Source of the DNA: Flavobacteriales bacterium UBA4110
Lineage (GTDB): Bacteria > Bacteroidota > Bacteroidia > Flavobacteriales > Weeksellaceae
DNA length: 64,000 bases
Assembly (NCBI GenBank): GCA_002383165.1
Contig: DFXK01000006.1
Coordinates: 54,028 to 118,027 of the forward strand
Reading direction: 5' to 3'
In this document: positions 57,826 to 64,000 of the stretch, in pieces
Numbering within the stretch: the stretch's first letter is position 1
Layout of the letters: every line of letters begins with the position of its first letter
Translations under genes and position numbers: made by a program
Notes under the pieces: model-generated
What the model saw: the letters and a program-made list of their open reading frames with translations, nothing else
Database searches by the model: none
What the model was told of the DNA's origin: nothing

Positions 57826-59547
57826 TTATTTAGTTTTGATAGAAATTTCTTTCTTTCCGTCTTTGATATTGATGTTCAGGTCTTTGATGCTTTTCTTAAC
57901 CTGCTCATCCAATTTCATTCTTTCTAAAACTACATCTGCAGAATCTTTAGAGTAATTTTTACCATTGATTTTAACAGAGTCGCTTTCATCAGAATTGTAC
58001 TCGATAGTTGTTCCGTTGATTTTGATTTTATTTTCTTCAACAGAGATTCCGTGATGGTTATTATCAACTGCATCATTGTCGTCATCGTCATCATCTCCAC
58101 GAGTGCTTACTTCATATTCTTTTTCGTTAATGACCTTCATTTTAGATGGAACTACTAGCTCATAATCCAATCTGTAATCTCTGAATCTGTATTCGTACGG
58201 GATCTCGTAGTAATTAGGAAGGAAAATTCTGTTTCCAACAACATCGATAGGAACTTTCATTTTCATAGGCTGGTTATAACCGTCCGCTTCTTTTTTAATA
58301 ATTAAATAAGGCGTTTTGATGTCATCTTTTCTTGTAATTTCAACACTTGGGTAATCTCTTTTGAAGATCTTTGTCTTGTCTGAATAGATGTTATTGACAT
58401 AAGGTTTGAAGTTCTCAGGGATTTGTATTTTTTTACTGTCAAGATAAATAGTGTCATTTGGCGCGGTGATGGATACATTCTCATAGTCTTCATTATTTCC
58501 GTTATATCGGAAGTTAAGTCTAGAAGCACTTGCGGCAAGGATTCCTATCAATATGATCCAGATAATTCCTAATGTTCCCAAAGCCGGTCCTACATAATTG
58601 AATTTAGTCTTTGGAGAGAACAGTTTTATAGATAAGAGTAAGGCACCAATTCCTATTATCACTACCGGTAGTGCTGCTATTCCTAATAAAAGGTAACCAA
58701 GATTGTTTTCTTCCAAATAAAATCCAAGATTGTCATTCATCCCGAACTTATCGGAACCGTAAGCAAACATCATTGCGAATAATCCGATAAAACATCCAGC
58801 TGCCGTGAGTGCAAGCAAAACAGCGAGACAATATTTCAGAACTTTAAGAAGAGAATCTCCTGCTGAATTTACTTTAGGTCGGTTTTCATTGTAGATTTCT
58901 CCGGCTCTTGTGGTTGTCTCATTGGCAAACTGTACTATTTTGCTGGACTCTTCCTTTAAGTTATCGAAGTTTAAAGGTTTTCCTTTCATTTTTAGAAAAT
59001 CAGACGCTGATTCCGCTTTTGGTAAAACAGCCCACAGAATGAAGTAAAGTATTACAACTAAGAAAGATGAACCAGGAGCAACCCAAAGGAATAAAAATGC
59101 ACCAACCCAAATTAGTCTCATCCATGTGATATCCATTCCGAAGTAAGCGGCTAAACCTGCACAAACTCCGGCAATTTTTTGTCTTTCAGGATCTCGGAAC
59201 AATTGCTTCTGAGTATTGCTGCTATAGCTACCGTAACCAGCAGAAGCTTTTGATTTATTTTGTTTGCCTTCAGAAAAATATGCTTCTTCTTGTTCGTCAA
59301 TCTGTTCAGGAGTTCCAATCTGTGCAATTACTTTTTCTACATCAGAATCGTTAATTACTTCTCTCTTGGCAAGAGTTTCCTTGAAAATCTCGACCATTCG
59401 GATTTCAATATCGTGCATTACTTCATCTGCTTCCTGAGCGTCCAGAGAATTTCTCAGAGCGGTCAGATAATCGCTAAGCTTGATATAAGCGTGTTCTTCT
59501 ATCATAAAAGAGAACCCTGCGAGTGCTATAGATAATGTCTTGTTCAT
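57826..59547 (-). CDS. PspC domain-containing membrane protein
   Basis: 573 residues. N-terminal HAAS/permease-associated type helical part (YLTALRNSLDAQEADEVMHDIEIRMVEIFKE...VIAQIGTPEQID), then a PspC domain (RQKIAGVCAGLAAYFGMDITWMRLIWVGAFLFLWVAPGSSFLVVILYFILWAVLPK), three further membrane helices (about 235-350), and a long soluble C-terminal beta-rich domain with an acidic tract (RGDDDDDDNDAVDN). Probably an envelope-stress component controlled by the PadR gene 4 bases upstream. Confidence 0.88.
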   Translation of the reverse strand: MNKTLSIALAGFSFMIEEHAYIKLSDYLTALRNSLDAQEADEVMHDIEIRMVEIFKETLAKREVINDSDVEKVIAQIGTPEQIDEQEEAYFSEGKQNKSKASAGYGSYSSNTQKQLFRDPERQKIAGVCAGLAAYFGMDITWMRLIWVGAFLFLWVAPGSSFLVVILYFILWAVLPKAESASDFLKMKGKPLNFDNLKEESSKIVQFANETTTRAGEIYNENRPKVNSAGDSLLKVLKYCLAVLLALTAAGCFIGLFAMMFAYGSDKFGMNDNLGFYLEENNLGYLLLGIAALPVVIIGIGALLLSIKLFSPKTKFNYVGPALGTLGIIWIILIGILAASASRLNFRYNGNNEDYENVSITAPNDTIYLDSKKIQIPENFKPYVNNIYSDKTKIFKRDYPSVEITRKDDIKTPYLIIKKEADGYNQPMKMKVPIDVVGNRIFLPNYYEIPYEYRFRDYRLDYELVVPSKMKVINEKEYEVSTRGDDDDDDNDAVDNNHHGISVEENKIKINGTTIEYNSDESDSVKINGKNYSKDSADVVLERMKLDEQVKKSIKDLNINIKDGKKEISIKTK

Positions 59548-59551
59548 AATA

Positions 59552-59893
59552 TTAGTTTTGAGAGTGAGAGTTTGATGTGATTTGGTTGACGGAATCTGTC
59601 AGTTCCTGCCAAGTGGTTTGTAATTCTGCTAGGAAGAGGCTTCCTTTTTCAGTAATCTGATAATACTTTCTGGGCGGTCCGCTTGTAGATTCTTCCCATC
59701 TGTAAGCCAGAAATTCGCCGTTTTTTAATCTTGTGAGGAGAGGATAAAGAGTTCCTTCCACTACGTCCAGTTTTCCTTTTTTGAGAGATTCTATCAGGTC
59801 GGAAACATACATTTCGCGTTGTTGAATAAGACTCAAAATACAGAATTCCAGAATTCCTTTACGCATTTGCGCTTTTGTGTTCTCGGTATTCAT
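59552..59893 (-). CDS. PadR family transcriptional regulator
   Basis: 113 residues from MNTENTKAQMRKGILEFCILSLI (59893). Winged-helix: EMYVSDLIESLKKGKLDVVEGTLYPLLTRLKNGEFLAYRWEESTSGPPRKYYQITEKGSLFLAEL, with the PadR signature GTLYPLLxRL and GPPRKYY. No long C-terminal helix domain (PadR-s1 type). Divergent promoter element and adjacent PspC gene suggest it controls its own operon; an effector is unknown. Confidence 0.93.
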   Translation of the reverse strand: MNTENTKAQMRKGILEFCILSLIQQREMYVSDLIESLKKGKLDVVEGTLYPLLTRLKNGEFLAYRWEESTSGPPRKYYQITEKGSLFLAELQTTWQELTDSVNQITSNSHSQN

Positions 59894-59994
59894 ATTAATT
59901 GTTTGGTTAAAATTCAAATAATTATAAAGTTTAATGTTCCTGCTTTCTTGAGATTTTAAGTCGGCTTCGAACTCGCTTCTCTAACTTTACATTG

Positions 59995-60026
59995 CAAAGA
60001 TATATAAATAGAATGGTATTATGCAA
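59995..60026 (-). promoter_or_regulatory. promoter of the PadR-PspC operon
   Basis: Minus strand TTG (60026-60024), 21-base spacer, TATCTTTG (60002-59995). A 101-base leader precedes the ATG; a PadR operator there could not be recognised. The 60003-60170 stretch shows no gene. Confidence 0.7.
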
Positions 60027-60170
60027 TACAAAGTAGTAAATATTTTTAAAGTATTTATTTAAGTAATTGATAATCAGTATCAAAATTTTAATTAATGATT
60101 TTTATGAAATTTACAAATTCAAAAATTTTGATGATTTATTGAATTAATTTTAAAAAAATGCTTTTAAAAT

Positions 60171-60200
60171 TTGCAGATGAGAAATGTTTTCATATTTTCG
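60171..60200 (+). promoter_or_regulatory. promoter of the threonine leader transcript
   Basis: TTG (60171-60173), 19-base spacer, TATTTTCG (60193-60200). Like the tyrosine leader promoter, the -7 ends TTCG rather than TTTG. Confidence 0.72.
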
Positions 60201-60221
60201 TAGCAGATTTACAAAACGATA

Positions 60222-60293
60222 ATGAATTTTACAACCACAACAACGATTTCTACAACAACTACAATTCGTAGCTGCAGAAAGGTGTGTTTGTGA
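60222..60293 (+). CDS. threonine leader peptide (thrL-like)
   Basis: 23-codon ORF: MNFTTTTTISTTTT, then IRSCRKVCL and TGA. Nine Thr and two Ile codons in 23, the residues that control thr operons in enterobacteria. Its 3' part CAGAAAGG (60275-60282) is perfectly complementary to CCTTTCTG in the 5' arm of the terminator at 60318. A ribosome finishing the peptide covers that segment and allows termination; stalling at Thr codons frees it as antiterminator. The arrangement mirrors E. coli thrL in logic, not in sequence. Confidence 0.88.
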   Translation: MNFTTTTTISTTTTIRSCRKVCL

Positions 60294-60317
60294 TATTGTG
60301 AAAAATAGATAATTAAC

Positions 60318-60349
60318 AAAAGCCTTTCTGAATTCAGAAAGGCTTTTTT
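60318..60349 (+). terminator. attenuator terminator of the thrAB leader
   Basis: Perfect palindrome AAAAGCCTTTCTGAA/TTCAGAAAGGCTTTT (60318-60347) followed by TT. It lies 25 bases after the leader stop and 137 bases before thrA. Confidence 0.93.
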
Positions 60350-60385
60350 ATTTTGAAAAAATTTAAACATACTAATTCAAAATAA

Positions 60386-60468
60386 AGCTCCAGAGGAGCA
60401 AACGGGTAATAGAAAAAACATTCGTGCAAAAATCAGAGCTCCCTAGGAGCGACCTGTCAATAGAAAAA
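60386..60468. repeat. two direct copies of a GCTCC..GGAGC repeat in the thrA 5' leader
   Basis: AGCTCCAGAGGAGCAAACGGG...AATAGAAAAA (60386-60417) and AGCTCCCTAGGAGCGACCTG...CAATAGAAAAA (60437-60468). Each begins with a small hairpin (AGCTCC / GGAGC). They lie after the attenuator terminator and end 16 bases before thrA. Confidence 0.78.
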
Positions 60469-60483
60469 TGTAAAATATAAATA

Positions 60484-62928
60484 ATGAAAATTTTAAAATT
60501 TGGGGGAACTTCGGTTGGAAGTGTAGAAGCATTGAGAAATGTAAAATCAATCATTGGGAAAGAATTTAATAAAAATGAACCTTTAATTGTGGTTTGTTCC
60601 GCTTTATCAGGAATCACGAATGCGCTTTTATCGGCGTCGCAAGAAGCTTTGAAACAGAACGATTTTTCTGAAATCTTGAAATCTGCAGAAGAAAAACATT
60701 ATCAGATTATTTCAGAATTGTTGCCAAGAACGGCACAGAATCCATTATTAATGATGGTGAAAGTGAGTTTCAATGAGATTGAAGATGTTTTGTTCAGTGT
60801 TAAAAATCTAGGTGAATTATCAGACAGAATCAAAGATAGACTGCTTTCTTACGGCGAACAGATGTCGAGCAAGATTGTCTCAGCTTTCCTTCAATCAGAA
60901 AATTTCCCTGCAGTTTTCCAAGATTCAAGAAAGTTAATTGCAACAGATTCTCACTTCGGAAATGCGAATGTTGATTCTAAAAAAACCAATGAAAACCTTA
61001 AAAACTGGAAACTAGAAAATCAAATTTATGTGGTAACAGGTTTTATCGCAAAAGATAAAAATGATGATACGACAACTTTGGGAAGAGGAGGTTCAGATTA
61101 CACCGCCGCGATTTTAGGTTCAGGTTTAAAAGCGGACGAAATACAGATTTGGACAGATGTTGACGGTTTCTTAACGGCTGATCCAAGATTGGTGAAGAAT
61201 GCTTTTTCTCAATCTGAATTGAGTTATCAGGAAGCAATGGAAATGTCATATTTCGGTGCGAAAGTGATTTATCCGCCAACAATGATTCCTGCGATTGAAA
61301 GTCAGATTCCGATTTACATTAAAAATACTTTTAAGCCGGAAAGTCAAGGAACTTTGATTCATCAAAAATCTGAAATTTCAAAAGGTCTTATCAAAGGAAT
61401 TGTTTCTATTGAGAAAACTTGTCTCATTAATATTACCGGAAACGGGATGATCGGAATGAAAGGTTTCAGTGGGAGATTGTTCAATGCTTTGGCGAGATAT
61501 GAGGTCAATGTTATTCTAATCACTCAGGCGAGTTCGGAACATAGTATTTCATTTGTGGTTTCTTTCGATGATGAGAAAAAAGCGAAAACAGCAATCTATG
61601 AAGAATTTGATTTTGAAATTAATTCCAATAAAATAGATGAACCGCAATTCGATAATGAGTTAAGTATCATTTCTGTCGTTGGTGAGAATATGAAAAAAAC
61701 GAGAGGAATCAGTGGTAAATTTTTCAGTGCTTTGGGCAAGAACGGAATTAATATTATTGCCATTGCGCAAGGTTCATCCGAGCTTAATATTTCTGCTGTG
61801 ATTGAAAGAAATGAACTTTCAAAAGCATTAAATGTCGTCCACGATTCGCTGTTGCTTTCACCTGTAAAAACCTTCAATGTGATGTTTGCGGGAACAGGAA
61901 ATATTGGGAAAGAATTGTTCCGACAATTGGAAAGAGAGCAGAAAAATCTCGAAGAAAATCATCAGATTAAAATCAATGTGGTGGGAATTACTAACAGTCG
62001 GGAAATGAAAATTTTCGATAATCCTGAATCTGATTTTGATTTAAATAATAACTTTAATACTAATTTGCAAAAATCAGATTTAAAAGAATTTATAAATTCT
62101 ATTTCAAGTAAAAATTTACCTAATTTGGTTTTTGTGGACAATACCTCTAGCGAAGATGTTGTTGCAGAATATCCATTGTTATTCAATAATAATATCTCAG
62201 TTGTAACTTGCAATAAAAAAGGAAATTCTTCGTCTTACGAGCAATATAGTAAGTTCAAAAGATTAGCAAAAAAGAACAATGTGAGTTTCTTATATGAGAC
62301 TAACGTTGGAGCTGGACTTCCAATAATCAAAACGCTAAATGACCTGTGGATTTCCGGTGACGAAATTCTGAAAATCGAAGCAATTTTATCGGGAACAATT
62401 TCTTACATTTTTAATAATTATGTGGGTGATAAAACTTTTGCAGAGGTTGTAAAAACGGCTCAGGAATTAGGTTATACAGAACCGGATCCAAGAGATGATT
62501 TGAACGGAATGGATTTCTCCAGAAAGATGCTGATTCTGGGAAGAGAAATTGGATTGCCGTTGGAGATGTCAAATGTCAATATCAAAGATTTTCTTCCGGA
62601 AGCTTGTCTCAAAGCAGAATCAATTTCTGCATTCTACGAAGAATTGGAAAAACACGAACCTTACTTTTCATCATTCAAAAACGAAGCAGAAAACTCTAGT
62701 GGAAAACTGAGACTAATTGGTGTTTTGGAAGATGGAAAAATCAACATCGAAGTCCAGATTGTAGATGCCAATCATCCATTTTTCGGATTGTCGGGAAGTG
62801 ATAATATCATTTCGTTCACAACATCAAGATACAAAAATACGCCGTTGGTTGTAAAAGGTCCGGGCGCAGGTGCAGAAGTTACAGCAGCTGGTGTTTTTGC
62901 GGATTTAGTAAGAGTTACGGCGCAATAA
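60484..62928 (+). CDS. thrA: bifunctional aspartate kinase / homoserine dehydrogenase
   Basis: First and third steps from aspartate to threonine and methionine. 814 residues: aspartokinase (MKILKFGGTSVGSVEALRNVKSI ... GRGGSDYTAAILG ... TDVDGFLTADPRLV), regulatory ACT region about 310-460 (LINITGNGMIGMKGFSGRLFNALA; ISVVGENMKKTRGISGKFFSALGKNGINIIAIAQGSSE), then homoserine dehydrogenase from about 465 (NVMFAGTGNIGKELFRQL ... ETNVGAGLPIIKTLNDLW ... EPDPRDDLNGMDFSRKMLILGREIGLPLEM). Expression appears controlled by the upstream Thr attenuator. Operon with thrB. Confidence 0.97.
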   Translation: MKILKFGGTSVGSVEALRNVKSIIGKEFNKNEPLIVVCSALSGITNALLSASQEALKQNDFSEILKSAEEKHYQIISELLPRTAQNPLLMMVKVSFNEIEDVLFSVKNLGELSDRIKDRLLSYGEQMSSKIVSAFLQSENFPAVFQDSRKLIATDSHFGNANVDSKKTNENLKNWKLENQIYVVTGFIAKDKNDDTTTLGRGGSDYTAAILGSGLKADEIQIWTDVDGFLTADPRLVKNAFSQSELSYQEAMEMSYFGAKVIYPPTMIPAIESQIPIYIKNTFKPESQGTLIHQKSEISKGLIKGIVSIEKTCLINITGNGMIGMKGFSGRLFNALARYEVNVILITQASSEHSISFVVSFDDEKKAKTAIYEEFDFEINSNKIDEPQFDNELSIISVVGENMKKTRGISGKFFSALGKNGINIIAIAQGSSELNISAVIERNELSKALNVVHDSLLLSPVKTFNVMFAGTGNIGKELFRQLEREQKNLEENHQIKINVVGITNSREMKIFDNPESDFDLNNNFNTNLQKSDLKEFINSISSKNLPNLVFVDNTSSEDVVAEYPLLFNNNISVVTCNKKGNSSSYEQYSKFKRLAKKNNVSFLYETNVGAGLPIIKTLNDLWISGDEILKIEAILSGTISYIFNNYVGDKTFAEVVKTAQELGYTEPDPRDDLNGMDFSRKMLILGREIGLPLEMSNVNIKDFLPEACLKAESISAFYEELEKHEPYFSSFKNEAENSSGKLRLIGVLEDGKINIEVQIVDANHPFFGLSGSDNIISFTTSRYKNTPLVVKGPGAGAEVTAAGVFADLVRVTAQ

Positions 62929-63016
62929 ATCATAAAAGATAAACGATAATTGATAGTTGATTGCAATTCGTCGTTTTAATAAAATCATTTATCAATCATC
63001 ATTTATTAATTATAAA

Positions 63017-63943
63017 ATGGATTCTATAAAAGTTTTTGCTCCGGCTACAGTTGCTAATGTCGTTTGTGGTTACGATGTTCTCGGTTTTGCGATAGAAGAA
63101 CCCGGCGATGAAATCATCTTGAAAAAGAACGATTCCAATCAAATCGTCATTACAAAAATCGAAGGCGATAACGGTAAACTTCCGAAAGATTCAAATAAGA
63201 ATGTCGTTTCGCACGTCATTAGATTATTTCTGGAAAAAATCAATTCTAATCAAGGAATTGATATCGAGCTCTATAAAAAAATGCCACTCAACAGCGGAAT
63301 GGGTTCCAGCGCAGCGAGTAGCGTTGCGGCTTTGATTGCCATCAATGAGTTGATGGGAAAACCATACACAAAACAAGAATTGTTGCCATTGGCGATGGAA
63401 GGCGAGAGAATTGCCTGCGGAAATGCACACGCAGATAACGTTGCGCCGGCGCTTTTGGGAGGCTTGGTTTTGGTAAGAAGTTATGAACCTTTAGACGCAA
63501 TCAAACTGCCTTATCCAAAAGATTTGTCGGTAGTTTCCGTTCATCCGCACGTGGATGTTCCGACAGGTGAGGCAAGGAAAATCATCAAGGAAAGAATCAG
63601 CCTGAAATCTGCCGTACAGCAATGGGGAAATGTAGCCGGTTTGGTTGCCGGATTTTGTACTGGCGATTTAGCTTTGGTCAGCCGAAGTATGGAAGATGTC
63701 ATCATAGAGCCGGTTCGTGCGATGCTGATTCCATATTTTTACGAGATGAAACAGCTGGCTTTGGACAACGGCGCGATTGGTTTCGGGATTTCCGGTTCCG
63801 GTCCTTCAGTTTTTGCTTTGTGTGAAAAGAAAGAAACAGCAGAAGAAATTTCATTCAAAATCAAAGAATTACTCAATCAAAAAAATATAGAAAGCGAAGC
63901 GTTTGTGACGAAAATTAACGACGAAGGAGCGAGAGTTATTTAA
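63017..63943 (+). CDS. thrB: homoserine kinase
   Basis: Phosphorylates homoserine before threonine synthase. 308 residues from MDSIKVFAPATVANVVCGYDVLGFAIEEPGDEI (63017); the earlier in-frame ATG at 62957 lies in AT-rich repeat sequence. GHMP kinase motifs: MPLNSGMGSSAASSVAALIA (ATP loop), NAHADNVAPALLGGLVLV, IGFGISGSGPSVFALCE. Followed by AT-rich TCATTTATCAATCAT text to the window edge; thrC probably lies beyond. Confidence 0.97.
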   Translation: MDSIKVFAPATVANVVCGYDVLGFAIEEPGDEIILKKNDSNQIVITKIEGDNGKLPKDSNKNVVSHVIRLFLEKINSNQGIDIELYKKMPLNSGMGSSAASSVAALIAINELMGKPYTKQELLPLAMEGERIACGNAHADNVAPALLGGLVLVRSYEPLDAIKLPYPKDLSVVSVHPHVDVPTGEARKIIKERISLKSAVQQWGNVAGLVAGFCTGDLALVSRSMEDVIIEPVRAMLIPYFYEMKQLALDNGAIGFGISGSGPSVFALCEKKETAEEISFKIKELLNQKNIESEAFVTKINDEGARVI

Positions 63944-64000
63944 AAGTCGGAAGCAGGAAGACCGAAGTCAGAAGATTTTCAATCATCATTTATCAATCAT

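Noticed and set aside
59960..59985. GAAGCGAGTTCGAAGCCGAC on the minus strand looked like a tRNA T-arm
   Set aside because: No acceptor, D or anticodon arms can be built around it; it is leader sequence of the PadR gene.

Overview
The window reads as a chromosomal segment of a Bacteroidota bacterium, class Flavobacteriia, most like the Chryseobacterium/Epilithonimonas/Elizabethkingia clade. The evidence is: low GC; TANNTTTG-type -7 promoter elements, often with an upstream TTG; few Shine-Dalgarno sites; a type IX secretion C-terminal signal; a GLPGLI-family protein; a flavobacterial DnaG without zinc ligands; and a GOB-like subclass B3 metallo-beta-lactamase with Gln in the first zinc position. 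I see no rRNA, tRNA, CRISPR, prophage or transposase gene. Most genes are core metabolism, with short accessory insertions.

Layout. 0-3.7 kb: truncated M1 aminopeptidase, RelE/ParE-type toxin-antitoxin pair, thyA. 3.8-10.8 kb: TolC/HlyD/MacB-like tripartite efflux operon followed by a LytS/LytTR two-component pair. 10.8-14.1 kb: leftward operon of a CCA-transferase-like protein, a GT-C membrane glycosyltransferase and a GreA/GreB-like factor. 14.5-21.7 kb: T9SS-secreted beta-propeller protein, Sua5/TsaC, then a TonB-dependent receptor with a beta-helix lipoprotein. 21.9-30 kb: peptidase E, HD phosphohydrolase, secG, S9 peptidase, aldose epimerase, histidine kinase, DEAD-box helicase. 29.6-36 kb: ABC-2 exporter, mvaD, B3 metallo-beta-lactamase, VOC protein, TauE/SafE with DUF1634. 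36-44 kb: DUF1543, purK, a LEA-like lipoprotein, a split EamA transporter, purE, tyrA, ald, tsaE. 44-54.6 kb: dnaG, clpP, M20 peptidase, SDR, etfBA, bifunctional nuclease, nucleoside permease. 54.6-60 kb: menF/menI/plsC-like genes, a tiny peptide unit, and a PadR-PspC-GLPGLI group. 60-64 kb: thrA-thrB.

The most notable signals are regulatory or very small. First, tyrA (leftward) is preceded by a complete transcription attenuator: promoter, 16-codon leader peptide with three consecutive Tyr codons, a possible antiterminator and a terminator. Second, thrA-thrB is preceded by a matching threonine attenuator whose 23-codon leader has nine Thr and two Ile codons. Third, between plsC and the GLPGLI gene lies a self-contained unit of about 180 nt with its own promoter, a 20-residue amphipathic-helix peptide and a terminator. 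Fourth, a roughly 163-bp tandem duplication with long inverted repeats sits between the ATPase and permease genes of the efflux operon. Several families of short dispersed repeats fill intergenic gaps; one shows compensatory change in its outer stem.

Motif positions and alignments were read by eye. Family names come from recognising motifs, not from database searches.
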